A DNA stretch of 64,000 bases from Pinibacter aurantiacus (GCF_019130065.1 NZ_JAHSPG010000015.1:310001-374000), one strand, 5' to 3'. Positions 10,071-19,975 are shown, counted from the first letter of the stretch. The notes: generated by a model from the letters alone, not told the origin. Numbers and translations are program-made.

Positions 10071-10095
10071 CAGGGTGAATGCGATTCGCCCCTAC
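10071..10095. repeat. Second copy of the GGGGCGAATCGCATTC palindrome
   Basis: Inverted copy of 6556-6579 with one mismatch. The TAG stop of the DUF4294 gene (10092-10094) lies inside it. Confidence 0.7.
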
Positions 10096-10742
10096 ATTTT
10101 TGGATACATTCTTTCTACTTCCAGCACGATGCTTTCAATCTGTTTGTCGTCGCCGGAGGCGTCGTAGGGTTGCTTTAAGCTGCTATTGAAGAAGAAGGCA
10201 ACGGTTTGGTAAACGCGTGCGGTAAAACCACCTTTATATTCTTTGATGATGTCGTAGCAGTTGTTGCCGGTTTGACGGTTGATCAGCTTCATCAACACTT
10301 TTCCCTGGTAAACGGAAAGATTGGTGAGCGGCTCAGTAAAATCTTTCCTGAGTTCCTTTTCCCTTGATTGAATATACTTTTTGCGTTGGCTTTCATCCAT
10401 TTTGGCAACTTTGTTATTGATGTCGTTAAGGATGATGCCCGCTCTTCTCGCGTATGGATAAGTGACATACACAGCGTTGCGCAATCTTGTCCATGCCTCA
10501 AGGCGTTTGCGCATTTCAGGTGGCATTGGAGCCTGTACCCAGGTCCATTCGAGCGTGTTTGCGGGATAAAGTTCGCCGTCGGCGATTTTAGCGGGAACCG
10601 GTATCGTATCATTCGGGCCAAGTTCAGGATGCTTGACACTTCCCAGCGTGTCCTTTGTCTCCTGCGCACGAGCGCTGGTTACGGAAAGGAGAGCACCTAA
10701 AAAAAGGACGGCCACAAAATGATATTTACGCGTCAGGGTCAT
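10092..10742 (-). CDS. DUF4294 protein, exported
   Basis: 216 residues with an N-terminal signal peptide (hydrophobic VAVLFLGALLSVTSARAQ, cleavage after about residue 26). The mature part is alpha-helical and matches the Bacteroidota-only family DUF4294 by AWTRLRNAVYVTYPYARRAG (about 86-105), RKDFTEPLTNLSVYQGKVLM (about 133-152), LINRQTGNNCYDIIKEY and a final ALxVERMYP-type end. Function unknown; presumably periplasmic. It is divergent from ribF across a 174-bp spacer. The stop codon is inside a dispersed palindrome. Confidence 0.85.
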   Translation of the reverse strand: MTLTRKYHFVAVLFLGALLSVTSARAQETKDTLGSVKHPELGPNDTIPVPAKIADGELYPANTLEWTWVQAPMPPEMRKRLEAWTRLRNAVYVTYPYARRAGIILNDINNKVAKMDESQRKKYIQSREKELRKDFTEPLTNLSVYQGKVLMKLINRQTGNNCYDIIKEYKGGFTARVYQTVAFFFNSSLKQPYDASGDDKQIESIVLEVERMYPKM

Positions 10743-10916
10743 GTTTACGACTACAATCTAAATATTATTCCAATAATGACAAAAAACTAACCTAAAAAGC
10801 TGTCTTAAATACTTTAAAAAATAGTAAAGTTTTTAAAGGTCACTGATTTTCAATTGCAACATGAAAAGCTTGCACAAATCACTCTAACTGATTTAGTATT
10901 AACTTCGTTCGCAATT

Positions 10917-11858
10917 ATGCAGGTTCATACAAATATCGAATCGCTTCCATCATTCAGGAATGCGGTTGTTACTATAGGCACATTTGACGGCGTACACATC
11001 GGGCATCAAAAAATACTTAACCAGCTGAAACAAGAGGCAAAACTTGTTGACGGCGAAACGGTTGTGATCACATTTCACCCCCATCCAAAAAAAGTGGTGA
11101 CAACAAATGCGGACCCGGTTTATCTTTTAAACACCCCCGAAGAAAAAATTGCGCTGCTTGAAAAACAAGGCATTCACCACGTCGTAATCATTCCTTTTAC
11201 AGAAGCATTTGCAAACCAGACGGCTACAGAATATATCGAGCATTTTCTTTGGCAAAAATTCAAACCGCATACACTGATCATCGGTTACGACCACAAGTTT
11301 GGAAAGAACAGAAGCGGTGATTATCATCTGCTTGAAAAATACGCTCCGGAGCTGGGCTTTCGTTTGATTGAAATTCCTGAACATCTTTTAAATGAGGTAA
11401 CAGTGAGCTCTACACGCATTCGCCATGATTTGAAAGCGGGAAAAATCAACGAAGCAAATTCACTACTTGGATATACCTATTCTTTTGAAGGAAAGGTTAT
11501 TGAAGGAAATAAACTTGGCCGCACAATCGGCTTTCCAACTGCCAATCTTCAAATTTTAAATGAGGAAAAGCTTATTCCGGGAAACGGGGTATATGCAGTT
11601 AGTGTGATAATTGAACATTCAACCATTCATGCGTACCACGGCATGATGAATATCGGCATCCGCCCCACTATCAATGGCACCAACAGAGTGATCGAGGTAA
11701 ATATTTTTGATTTCAACGAAGATATTTATGGGCAAACGCTGCGTGTCTTCGTTCATCAGTTTCTTCGCCATGAACAAAAGTTTGCGGGGCTTGATGCGTT
11801 GAAGGGACAGTTGGCGGAGGATAGGAAAAATGCGGAAGCGTTTTTAATTAATAATTAA
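10917..11858 (+). CDS. ribF: Bifunctional riboflavin kinase / FAD synthetase RibF
   Basis: 313 residues from ATG 10917 (MQVHTNIESLPSF); a frame opening at 10854 adds 21 residues without family match. The N-terminal FMN adenylyltransferase domain has the nucleotidyl-transferase motif GTFDGVHIGH (21-30) and SSTRIRHDLKAG (about 160-171). The C-terminal flavokinase domain has GRTIGFPTANL (about 200-210) and MMNIGIRPTING. It makes FMN and FAD from riboflavin in the cytoplasm. The final LINN residues and stop are encoded by the start of a TTAATAA-type repeat arm. Confidence 0.95.
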   Translation: MQVHTNIESLPSFRNAVVTIGTFDGVHIGHQKILNQLKQEAKLVDGETVVITFHPHPKKVVTTNADPVYLLNTPEEKIALLEKQGIHHVVIIPFTEAFANQTATEYIEHFLWQKFKPHTLIIGYDHKFGKNRSGDYHLLEKYAPELGFRLIEIPEHLLNEVTVSSTRIRHDLKAGKINEANSLLGYTYSFEGKVIEGNKLGRTIGFPTANLQILNEEKLIPGNGVYAVSVIIEHSTIHAYHGMMNIGIRPTINGTNRVIEVNIFDFNEDIYGQTLRVFVHQFLRHEQKFAGLDALKGQLAEDRKNAEAFLINN

Positions 11859-11984
11859 TAATGAATAATTAATAGGTGTAGCTGCGAAATAAAAATTAAA
11901 CTCAACTCTGTTCAAATAACGACAAGGCCGCATTCAATCACGAATGCGGCCTTATTAATTTTTAATTCCTAATTATTAATTTTT
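11846..11984. repeat. Inverted TTAATAA oligomer arms around a terminator
   Basis: The left arm (11846-11875, AATTAATAATTAATAATG type) and the right arm (11954-11984, inverted TTAATTATTAATT type) flank the hairpin at 11924-11953. The left arm encodes the end of ribF; the right arm contains the stop of the gene ending at 11976. An AT-only composition makes some complementarity expected by chance, but position and direction match the other loci. Confidence 0.6.
11924..11953. terminator. Bidirectional terminator between ribF and the DUF3857 gene
   Basis: A 12-bp perfect stem (AAGGCCGCATTC with GAATGCGGCCTT), 6-base loop, and A/T-rich sequence on both sides, between two convergent genes. Confidence 0.8.
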
Positions 11985-14021
11985 CTTCAACAGTATTTTG
12001 GCATTATAAAACCCCTGCGCCGATTTTGTAAACGCTGTTATTTTATTCCAATCTGATGCAGGATAAAAGTTGTTGATGTAATATTTTGTTGTGTGTATCA
12101 CAAGATTTTTCCCGTCTATTTTGGCGGTTGAAACAAATGCCCCTGATCCGTTTTCGGATTTGATATTGAAGTTCTCAACACCTTCTACTGTATAGCCATC
12201 AGGAATTGCAAATACAATGTCGTTGGAAAAAGTTCTTGGATAAGCCATATAGATATCTCTCGTTCTTTTCAATTGATCATCTTTAATTTCCAATTGTTTT
12301 TCGATCACCTTTCCAAGTTCGATGATTGTATTTGGCCCCGCTTTTTTTGTCAGGTTTTCTATTGTAAAATTTTCAGAGTACTCTGTGGTTGGCTGCGTTT
12401 CCCACATGCCAATGCTTTTCAGATTGAGCTTGAAGTTGGAAATCTTCACATCCATTTCAGATTCTATCTCATCCTTTATACGCTTGTCTCTGTCGTTGTA
12501 ATCTGTCGTAAGTCGCTGTTCGTATTTATCTTTTTCTTTGTTATAATCTTTAATGATGCCGCCCATCAAACGAGATCTTTCTACCTGGTACTTAGGCAAA
12601 TCGTAGGCTTTAAGATAGTCATAGTTAGTAACCACCAATCCCTGGTGATACTCTTTTGTATGCCCCTTTGCAACGATATTTCTTTGAACGTTGATCTTCG
12701 TTTTATCCGCATCGTCCAATGAAACTTTTATCTGCATATTGGTGACGTTTTGCTCCATTGAAGAGGTTCCAACAGTATCCAGATTATCTATTGTATATTT
12801 TACTGCAGCAGTCGTGCCTTCGTATTGGTAAGCGGTTTCATTGGCTATAGAAAACGGTGTTGGCCTGGTAATGTAAATTTTAGGCGTTGTATTTACACGA
12901 ATCACGATGTCGCATGACGACAGATTTACCAGGTTGGCAAATGGCCCATAGCCGCGTGAAGGCGCCAGCATAAGATCGTGGCTGATCTTGTATTTATCAA
13001 GGCATTGACTCATCACCAGGAAGAATTCCATTGGCAAATTGTCCAGTCGCAAAGGATTTCCCTGCTGAATGCCGAAATAAGCTTTCAGGTAAAGAGGATT
13101 GCGGAGAAGATTATACAACTCATACGTAATCTTTTTCTGATCTGTTTCGCCTTTGAAATTTCCTTTCATGTAATCGACAACCACGCCGATGTCAATTCCG
13201 GGAAATCTGCTTATATCGTTCAGTGTATTTACAGCCAATGTTTTTGCATCAGGCGATACCTGCCTGCTTTTGATGCGGTACCTGAAGTTTGGCGCTGTTC
13301 TGTAATCATAGTCCCACAGCAGATCTGGAGATTTTTCACGCATGTTATCTTCCAACGTATATACTACACATCCATCACCAAATGATCTCTGGAATTCAGG
13401 TGCACCATTGAAGCTTTTGTAAGTAAGCTCCAATTTGTCATACAGGTTAAAACGCAATGTTTGTTTTATTACCGGGTATTTCATTTCCAGCAATTCTTCA
13501 TCACTTACCGAAGAACTGTTATCGTCTTTGAGCGCGGCGAAATAATCAATGATGTCACCTGGTTCAAGATTGGGAATAGGAATTTTTAATTCCTTGTTGC
13601 TACCCGCATCTTCTTTAACAGCGTCCTTCAGATCAATCTCTTTTTCAGTGCCATTGGCCTTAATTACTTTGATGCCCAAAATCCTGTAACGCAGGGCTTT
13701 CCCAAACAAATTTGTTTTAACCGTGTTGTTGTTAAAAGACATTTCGGAAAATTCCTGCACAGCAGCTTTATCCTGTAGCTTAATGCGATAGTGAGAATTG
13801 AAAGTTTCATGATAACCCGCCTTTGCCGTTTCCCATGAATGCTCTCTTAAAACAGCGATCAAAACAGCCGATTCATTTTTCCATTTTTCCGGTACTTTGG
13901 TTATTTTAAACTCTGCGGGAGCCTCATCCCACATTTGTTCTTTCACCTTTTTTTCGGTCTGGGAAAAAAGGGCACAGCTTAACATCACGTTACAACCCAA
14001 CGTAAGCAATACTTTCTTCAT
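11976..14021 (-). CDS. DUF3857 protein with degenerate transglutaminase fold
   Basis: 681 residues; signal peptide (MKKVLLTLGCNVMLSCALFS). DUF3857-type beta domain (about 50-250), then a transglutaminase-like segment (about 265-400) and a C-terminal beta domain. Where the upstream paralogue has GDCKGMANL, this one has DNLPMEFFL, so the catalytic Cys is Leu329. The His and Asp positions are also lost (SSCDIVI, KIYITRP). It should therefore not be an active enzyme. It follows the active paralogue by only 5 bp, so the two are co-transcribed and may form a complex. Periplasmic location is inferred from the signal. Confidence 0.82.
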   Translation of the reverse strand: MKKVLLTLGCNVMLSCALFSQTEKKVKEQMWDEAPAEFKITKVPEKWKNESAVLIAVLREHSWETAKAGYHETFNSHYRIKLQDKAAVQEFSEMSFNNNTVKTNLFGKALRYRILGIKVIKANGTEKEIDLKDAVKEDAGSNKELKIPIPNLEPGDIIDYFAALKDDNSSSVSDEELLEMKYPVIKQTLRFNLYDKLELTYKSFNGAPEFQRSFGDGCVVYTLEDNMREKSPDLLWDYDYRTAPNFRYRIKSRQVSPDAKTLAVNTLNDISRFPGIDIGVVVDYMKGNFKGETDQKKITYELYNLLRNPLYLKAYFGIQQGNPLRLDNLPMEFFLVMSQCLDKYKISHDLMLAPSRGYGPFANLVNLSSCDIVIRVNTTPKIYITRPTPFSIANETAYQYEGTTAAVKYTIDNLDTVGTSSMEQNVTNMQIKVSLDDADKTKINVQRNIVAKGHTKEYHQGLVVTNYDYLKAYDLPKYQVERSRLMGGIIKDYNKEKDKYEQRLTTDYNDRDKRIKDEIESEMDVKISNFKLNLKSIGMWETQPTTEYSENFTIENLTKKAGPNTIIELGKVIEKQLEIKDDQLKRTRDIYMAYPRTFSNDIVFAIPDGYTVEGVENFNIKSENGSGAFVSTAKIDGKNLVIHTTKYYINNFYPASDWNKITAFTKSAQGFYNAKILLKKN

Positions 14022-14026
14022 AGAAG

Positions 14027-15928
14027 TTATTTTTTAAGGACTATTTGGTTATCGTAAGATTTAATCAGTTCTTTAACGGCGTTGTTCCATTTGGAGAAAT
14101 TCTTCTTTTGAATAACGCCTTCTGGTATGTTCAGTTCTTTTGTGTAGATCACTTTGTCGCCTTCCTGTTTGTATTGAACATTGAAAGAAAATTCAGGTTC
14201 TTTAATGTTGATGTTATCCGGAAGAGTTGCCACTTTATAACCCTGTGGCACCGCTAATGTTACTGTTATTTTCTCGTGTATTCTTTCTTCAAAGTCAACA
14301 TCACTTTGCCTGTCGTCTTTGATTACCCAGCTTTGAAAACTTTTTGAAGGATCAAGATCAACATAGCATTCGTTGTTAAATGAACTTACAGCGCCGGGAT
14401 AAGAATAGTTACAGTCAAATGACAGCATACCTTCTCTTTGATCCAGGTTCGGCAATTTCAAGTTGGTTATTTTGATCTTGTCATTGCCGTCAGAGGCAAA
14501 ACTGTTTACCCATTCCGATTTGTCGTCGTTCTTAGTGTAGTGGTATTGATAGAGGAAATTCTTTTTGGATTCTCCTTTTAATGTCACTGTGCATTTCCCT
14601 TCCAGCGCTTCGCCATTGATGGTTGCGGTAACGTTCCTCACATCTGCATCGCTATCAGCAACTGGAATTTTTTCAAGGATAAATTTATTTCCATCCTCAA
14701 TCATCGCAGGGCGTCCCTGTATGCGCAAAGCGTTTTCACCAAACGGAACATATTTTTCCGTTCCATCAAGGAAATATTTTTTGCCGTTCAGGATCAATGT
14801 ACAGATCATGTGATTATTAGCTGCTAACGTAGGAATTGACTCATACATGATGTGGCGTGTACCTATCCATGTTAGCCTGGCATCGAAACCGGCTGCTTTC
14901 AGCATTTCTTTGGTAAGGTTTGCCATGCCTTTACAATCGCCGTATTTTTTTTCAAATACATGCTGCGCCTCATCGGGTTTGAACGCAGCAACGCCATCTT
15001 CAAAAGCGATGTAGCGGATGTTGTCCTGTACCCAGTAATAAATCGCCTTTACTTTTTCTTCGTCTGTTTTTTTATCTTTTGTAAGTTGATTAACGGTCGA
15101 TTGAAGGGCTTGCCTGTTGGGCTGCAACTGACTTGCAAGGCCGCTGTACCAATTGTACAGATCTGCATTGGAAGACAGGATCATCATTTGCTTTCCCGAA
15201 ACGTTGGCAGATTTTGGAAGTATGAGCAAATGCGGATAAGTATATTGCATGCCGCGTTCCGCCCGCTCCGTTTTCATTCCTTTCAACTTTGTAGCGGTGT
15301 ATTCAATAACCTTGTCGCTGCCATCGGCCGTTTCCGACTTCTTTATGGAATAGCCATCGAAATTGAATTCTTTGATCTCTATGTCCAGCTCTTTGGGTAT
15401 AACCAGTTTTATCTTTTTTTCTGCTGTTGGATAGGAAGATGGGAAAAAAATGGTGCTCAAATATTTTGCGTCGTAGATCTTCTTTTCAAAATGTGTGTGC
15501 CAAACCTCTCCTACTTCTTTTAATCTTAGCTGGTGACCGCAGAACTTGCTGTCGTCGAAAAACAACCCATCACTGGTGTAGGTGCCACAAACTTTTTTAT
15601 CGTCCGGTGCTTTTTGATGCAGGTTACTTTCTGCGTAAAATTTCTCAATTTTCGAGTTACCATCATAAACCTGCAAAAGACTTATTCCATCATTGTATCG
15701 CAACGACAGCAGATCCTCATCGCCTGATATCTCCACTTTCGCACCGGCTTTACTGTCCTTCGAAAACTCGTAGGTTGTAGCCGTGTTAAGCACATATGCT
15801 TTATCGTCTTTGAATTGTTGTTGCAAGTCCTTCGCCATTTTAGGGTAATCCTGGCAAAAAGATATAAGTGGTAAACAGCTCAGGGAAAGAAAAGCCGTTT
15901 TCTTTAAAGCGGTATTCAGTAAGTTCAC
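14027..15928 (-). CDS. DUF3857 and transglutaminase-domain protein
   Basis: 633 residues. The start is GTG at 15928, with an in-frame stop four codons upstream, followed by a signal peptide (LKKTAFLSLSCLPLISFCQ). DUF3857 occupies about 40-240. The transglutaminase core carries a full triad: C332 in KKYGDCKGMANL, H373 in ANNHMIC, and D388 in KKYFLDGTEKY. The enzyme class makes or hydrolyses Gln/peptide bonds; the substrate is unknown and probably periplasmic. It is first in a two-gene operon with a catalytically dead paralogue. Confidence 0.87.
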   Translation of the reverse strand: MNLLNTALKKTAFLSLSCLPLISFCQDYPKMAKDLQQQFKDDKAYVLNTATTYEFSKDSKAGAKVEISGDEDLLSLRYNDGISLLQVYDGNSKIEKFYAESNLHQKAPDDKKVCGTYTSDGLFFDDSKFCGHQLRLKEVGEVWHTHFEKKIYDAKYLSTIFFPSSYPTAEKKIKLVIPKELDIEIKEFNFDGYSIKKSETADGSDKVIEYTATKLKGMKTERAERGMQYTYPHLLILPKSANVSGKQMMILSSNADLYNWYSGLASQLQPNRQALQSTVNQLTKDKKTDEEKVKAIYYWVQDNIRYIAFEDGVAAFKPDEAQHVFEKKYGDCKGMANLTKEMLKAAGFDARLTWIGTRHIMYESIPTLAANNHMICTLILNGKKYFLDGTEKYVPFGENALRIQGRPAMIEDGNKFILEKIPVADSDADVRNVTATINGEALEGKCTVTLKGESKKNFLYQYHYTKNDDKSEWVNSFASDGNDKIKITNLKLPNLDQREGMLSFDCNYSYPGAVSSFNNECYVDLDPSKSFQSWVIKDDRQSDVDFEERIHEKITVTLAVPQGYKVATLPDNINIKEPEFSFNVQYKQEGDKVIYTKELNIPEGVIQKKNFSKWNNAVKELIKSYDNQIVLKK

Positions 15929-16259
15929 TGGTCTAAAGGTTTACGATGTTCGAAAATTGGTCTGCTATTTAACGCATTTAGCTCTTTACTGTTGTGCAAG
16001 AGTATTTACAGGCGGGAAGATTTTAGTTTTTCCGGGAAGAAAAACAAATCTGTTTCGACGAGTAAGGGTCTTTGCAGTCAGGGGTTACTAAACCGGTTTT
16101 AGCAGTAGCAAAATAAAATGTATTGGTTATTAAAACAATATCGCCAAACTACTATTTGAACATTATTAAATAAATAAAGCGTAAAACGGTGACTGCCTTG
16201 GCAATAAATAAAGAAGCCGCAAAACATTTTGCGGCTTCTTTGATGAAAATCATATGTTC
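15929..16259. other. Spacer without a gene
   Basis: 331 bp between the transglutaminase gene and lipA (both minus strand). It contains the lipA terminator at 16211-16240 and presumably the transglutaminase operon promoter. No plausible coding frame: a 64-codon minus frame across it lacks coding character. Confidence 0.6.
16211..16240 (-). terminator. Terminator of lipA
   Basis: A 14-bp perfect inverted repeat (AAGAAGCCGCAAAA and its complement) around CA, followed on the minus strand by a T-rich run, 19 bp after the lipA stop. Confidence 0.85.
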
Positions 16260-17195
16260 TTATGCGATCAGCATAGCTTTTTCTTCTTCCCATTTTTGTC
16301 TGCCATAGCCAGGAACAATGTGTTTTTCGCTATGATAACTTGAACGAACCAACGGACCACTTTCTACATAGTCAATGCCCAGTTCGTAACCAATTTCCCT
16401 GTACTCTTTGAATTCGTCAGGATGGACAAAACGCTGAACCGGCAAATGTTTTTTAGTTGGCTGCAAATACTGGCCAATTGTAATAACATCCACTTTGCTT
16501 TCAGCAAGGTCTTTTATTGTTTGAATAACTTCCTCTTTAGTTTCGCCTAACCCTAGCATGATGCCGCTTTTGGTACGCATACCACCTTCTTTCAGTGTGC
16601 GCAGTACTTCCATGCTGCGCCAGTATTTGGCTTGTATACGCACTTTGCGGGTTAGGCGCTCAACTGTTTCAATATTGTGAGAAACCACTTCAGGAGCAGC
16701 TTCAATAATGCGTTGAATGTTCTCTTTTTCTCCTTTAAAATCCGGGATCAAAGTTTCGAGCGTGGTATCCGGGTTCAAAGATTTCACGGCTTTGATGGTA
16801 TTGTACCAAATGATAGAACCACCATCTTTTACTTCGTCTCTGTCAACGGAAGTAATAACGGCATGTTTTACTTTCATCAGGTGAATCGCTTCTGCCACGC
16901 GTTGTGGTTCGTCCCAGTCAATCGGATCGGGGCGACCGGTTGCTACGGCGCAAAATCCACAGCTACGGGTACAAACGTTACCCAAAATCATAAAGGTAGC
17001 AGTTCCTTCTCCCCAGCATTCACCCATGTTAGGGCAATTTCCGCTTTCGCAGATCGTATGAAGTTTGTGGGTATCTACAAGGCCGCGTACATGTTTGTAG
17101 CTTTCTCCGGTGGGAAGTTTTACGCGCAGCCAATTGGGTTTTTTAATCTTAGATTCAGTTTCAACTATATTTGAGACGATAGGTAATTCCTGCAT
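16260..17195 (-). CDS. lipA: Lipoyl synthase LipA
   Basis: 311 residues from ATG 17195 ([20 protein letters not shown]), preceded by GGAAAAAGGAAAAAG; a frame opening at 17234 adds 13 residues. Radical SAM enzyme inserting two sulfurs into octanoyl groups on lipoyl-dependent complexes. The auxiliary cluster motif is C49-x4-C54-x5-C60 ([12 protein letters not shown]). The radical SAM cluster is C75-x3-C79-x2-C82 (CTRSCGFC). The C-terminal [13 protein letters not shown] supplies the Ser ligand of the auxiliary cluster. All three elements are intact. Monocistronic, ending in a strong hairpin. Confidence 0.97.
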   Translation of the reverse strand: MQELPIVSNIVETESKIKKPNWLRVKLPTGESYKHVRGLVDTHKLHTICESGNCPNMGECWGEGTATFMILGNVCTRSCGFCAVATGRPDPIDWDEPQRVAEAIHLMKVKHAVITSVDRDEVKDGGSIIWYNTIKAVKSLNPDTTLETLIPDFKGEKENIQRIIEAAPEVVSHNIETVERLTRKVRIQAKYWRSMEVLRTLKEGGMRTKSGIMLGLGETKEEVIQTIKDLAESKVDVITIGQYLQPTKKHLPVQRFVHPDEFKEYREIGYELGIDYVESGPLVRSSYHSEKHIVPGYGRQKWEEEKAMLIA

Positions 17196-17340
17196 AGCTT
17201 TTTCCTTTTTCCTTTTTCCATGATCTCCCGACATTCGACCGGGATTAATTAATTCTAATTCAATAACTTAATACAACAAACAATCGATCGATGAATCATT
17301 ATCCCCATCTTGCGGAAAAAATTCATTCTGCAAAAATACG

Positions 17341-18156
17341 TTACTTGCGCCTTCCAAACAGTATTGTTAAATAAGCGTTGAAAAAGAACTTCTTTTCCGT
17401 TACCAGCAGCATCTGTTCTACACCTGTAAAATAATATTCTGCATTTACACCAGCTTCGATAGCGGCTATGGTTGGATTGAATTTTGCGTAGTCAAAGCGC
17501 AAGGCAGCTTTCGCATGTAAACCGGGAGCAAATTTCATTTTGCCCCAGCCTTTGAAAGGTCCGGAACTTCCAAGCACCACGTTTTCATACACTCCTGTTG
17601 AGTCCATGTAAAAATCTTTTGATGGCACGCTTACTGTTTGCCTGGTTGTAGCGTCCACAACGTCGAGGTAGTAAGGTTTCATCAACCCGGCAGAAATACC
17701 GCCGGCACCAATTGCAGTAACGGCAACACCGTTCTTATTTCCTTTCCCACCAATAAGATATTGCTGGCCCATGCCTATTTTGAACTGATAAAAATTATTG
17801 ACTTTGCCATAGATCGCCTGGTTCAACTGACCGAATGCATCGACACCGATGGATTGTTTTTCTTCCTTCGGATGCTTTTTCTCGTTAAACTCAAATTGTA
17901 AAAGAGTCGTTTTGCGCGGCGTTTTGTATTTGCCTTTTTCGAAAGAGATCCCGTAGCCATCGGTAGCTAGCTTTATACCGAAGGCGCTATGTTTATTAAA
18001 AATAATTTCATCTTCTTCGTGCAGTCTCGCCTTACTGTTTTCCTTTGCTTTTTTGTTTGCCTTTGCGCTTGACTTTGCGGGCTGTGTAGGTTGGTTTTGG
18101 GCCATGGTACACAAGCATACGAACAAGCCTAGTGGTAGCAACAGTATTTTTTTCAT
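17341..18156 (-). CDS. Secreted protein, probable small outer-membrane beta-barrel
   Basis: 271 residues. Signal peptide MKKILLLPLGLFVCLCTMAQ, then a Lys/Ala-rich linker (22-45), then alternating polar/aromatic strands such as FGIKLATDGYGISFEKGKYK and FNPTIAAIEAGVNAEYYFTG, ending in strand-like FNAYLTILFGRRK. This pattern suits an 8- to 10-stranded outer-membrane barrel. I do not recognise a named family. It lies upstream of lipA on the same strand with a 145-bp gap. Confidence 0.7.
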   Translation of the reverse strand: MKKILLLPLGLFVCLCTMAQNQPTQPAKSSAKANKKAKENSKARLHEEDEIIFNKHSAFGIKLATDGYGISFEKGKYKTPRKTTLLQFEFNEKKHPKEEKQSIGVDAFGQLNQAIYGKVNNFYQFKIGMGQQYLIGGKGNKNGVAVTAIGAGGISAGLMKPYYLDVVDATTRQTVSVPSKDFYMDSTGVYENVVLGSSGPFKGWGKMKFAPGLHAKAALRFDYAKFNPTIAAIEAGVNAEYYFTGVEQMLLVTEKKFFFNAYLTILFGRRK

Positions 18157-18304
18157 CCGGTGAATTATTATTTTTTAAATAGTCTGCCGAGGATTTCTTG
18201 GTCTATTCTATTACAATCTCGTACAATATTTCCTTATAAAAAAATTATCGCAGCAAGATAAGTCTTAAGCGTTTATGTAGGTAAATTTAGGGCAAAAATT
18301 GATA

Positions 18305-18709
18305 ATGACTGCATCTGTTATTTACGAGGGAAATTTGCGTTGCAAAGTAACCCATAATCAAAGTGGAACGGTAATAGAAACTGACGCTCCTACCGATAAT
18401 AAGGGCAAAGGCGAACGCTTTTCACCTACCGATACTGTTTGCGTGGCGCTGGCAACCTGTGTGGTCACCACAATGGGGATCAAAGCCAATGAAATGGGCA
18501 TTGTGCTGGATGGCACTACCATCGACATTCAAAAATACATGCTGGCAGATCCGCGCCGCATCGGCAAAATTGATGTGACTTTGAAATTTCCTAAAACGCT
18601 GAATTTATCTGAGAAAGATATTACGATCCTGGAGAGAACGGGAAACAATTGCCCTGTGGCGAAGAGTTTGAGCGGAGAGCTGGAGCAGAATATTACTTAC
18701 GTTTGGTAA
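18305..18709 (+). CDS. OsmC/Ohr family protein
   Basis: 134 residues from ATG 18305 (MTASVIYEGNLRCKVTHNQS); a TTG two codons earlier is less likely. OsmC/Ohr proteins reduce organic hydroperoxides with a Cys pair: here C52 (ALATCVVTTM) and C116 (TGNNCPVAKSL) at the expected helix positions. It belongs to the YhfA-like OsmC group rather than clearly Ohr. The TAA stop is directly followed by a GTTGAGA repeat arm. Confidence 0.9.
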   Translation: MTASVIYEGNLRCKVTHNQSGTVIETDAPTDNKGKGERFSPTDTVCVALATCVVTTMGIKANEMGIVLDGTTIDIQKYMLADPRRIGKIDVTLKFPKTLNLSEKDITILERTGNNCPVAKSLSGELEQNITYVW

Positions 18710-18795
18710 TTGAAAGTTGAGAGTTGAGAATGGAGAGTTGAGAGTTCTTTGGATACTATCATACATTTTTAACTCTCAACTCTCAACTCTCAACT
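18709..18795. repeat. Inverted GTTGAGA arms between osmC-like gene and purM
   Basis: The left arm (18709-18746) has about five TTGAGAG-like units. The right arm (18771-18795) has three to four perfect CAACTCT units. They lie between convergent genes. The left arm starts at the OsmC stop, and the right arm supplies the TAG stop of purM. Confidence 0.85.
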
Positions 18796-19975
18796 AAAAA
18801 TTATAGACAAGCTCTTCCGTCTGCGGCAACTTAATCACCAACTCCTTCTTATCGTTCCACTCTACCCTTCCCACAACTTTTGCCTCCATGCCGAATGATG
18901 CGGCCATTTGGATCATGCTTTCAGCGTTTGCGCCCGGAGTGAAGATTTCAAGACGGTGGCCCATGTTGAAAACCTGGTACATTTCACGGTTATCGCTATG
19001 CGACGCTTCCTGGATGAGTTTGAAAATAAGTGGCGTTTCAAATAAGTTATCCTTAATGATCCTGAAATTATCAGGAAGATATTTCATGCATTTTGTTTGT
19101 CCGCCGCCACTGCAGTGAATAAGGCCATGCACTGCGTCCAGATTTTCAGATAACAGCTTTTTAAGGAACGGTGCATAGGTGCGGGTTGGACTCAACAATA
19201 AATGACCAATGTCCATTTTGCCAAAACCTTCCACTTCTATTTCGTCGGTCATTCTGTGTGGCCCAATGTACACAACACTTTCGTCCAGCATCGTATCATA
19301 AGATTCCGGGAAACGGGCGCCATATGTTTTGTGTAAAGAATCGTGACGTGCACTTGTTAAACCATTGCTTCCCAAACCGCTATTGTAAGCTGTTTCAAAG
19401 TTTGCTTTACCAAAACTTGCCACGCCTACAATTACGTCTCCGGCTTGTATTTTATCGTTGGTAACCAATTTATCTTTTGGCCAGCGAGCAGTCATGGTAC
19501 CATTTACAGCGATTGTTCGTACCACATCTCCTACGTCTGCAGTTTCGCCGCCGAGGTAGTGAATGTTCACTCCGTAGGTTTTCATTTCGTCGAAAAACTC
19601 CTGTGTACCGTTTATGATTGTTTCCAGCACTTCGCCGGGAATGAGGCGTTTATTTCTATCAATTGTAGAGGAAAAAAGCAGATTATCGTGAATGCCTACG
19701 CAAAGCAAATCATCAATGTTCATCACGATCGCATCCTGGGCGATGCCTTTCCATACCGACAAATCGCCTGTTTCTTTCCAATACAGGTAAGCGAGGATGC
19801 TCTTGGTGCCCGCTCCATCCGCGTGCATCAAGTTCACCCAATTGGCATCGTTACCCAAAAAATCGGGATATATTTTACAAAAAGCATTGACATACAAACC
19901 TTTATCTAACTTTTCTGTTGCTTTGTGTACTTCTTCTTTTTGGGCAGATACGCCGCGCTGATTGTATAACGACAT
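18794..19975 (-). CDS. purM: Phosphoribosylformylglycinamidine cyclo-ligase (AIR synthetase)
   Basis: 393 residues. ATP-dependent ring closure of FGAM to AIR in purine synthesis. Seen: HADGAGTKSILAYLYW (about 51-66), QDAIVMNIDDLLCVG (about 79-93), LGGETADVGDVVRT (about 140-153) and the C-terminal IHCSGGGQTKCMKYLP. The Bacteroidota form is longer than the E. coli enzyme (345). The coding end merges with a GTTGAGA repeat. A minus-strand TAGTTTTG box lies 20 bp before the start. Confidence 0.95.
   Translation of the reverse strand: MSLYNQRGVSAQKEEVHKATEKLDKGLYVNAFCKIYPDFLGNDANWVNLMHADGAGTKSILAYLYWKETGDLSVWKGIAQDAIVMNIDDLLCVGIHDNLLFSSTIDRNKRLIPGEVLETIINGTQEFFDEMKTYGVNIHYLGGETADVGDVVRTIAVNGTMTARWPKDKLVTNDKIQAGDVIVGVASFGKANFETAYNSGLGSNGLTSARHDSLHKTYGARFPESYDTMLDESVVYIGPHRMTDEIEVEGFGKMDIGHLLLSPTRTYAPFLKKLLSENLDAVHGLIHCSGGGQTKCMKYLPDNFRIIKDNLFETPLIFKLIQEASHSDNREMYQVFNMGHRLEIFTPGANAESMIQMAASFGMEAKVVGRVEWNDKKELVIKLPQTEELVYNF

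Noticed and set aside
16099-16293. Short minus-strand frame overlapping the lipA end
   Set aside because: It runs through the lipA terminator and into lipA in another frame, with no start signal.
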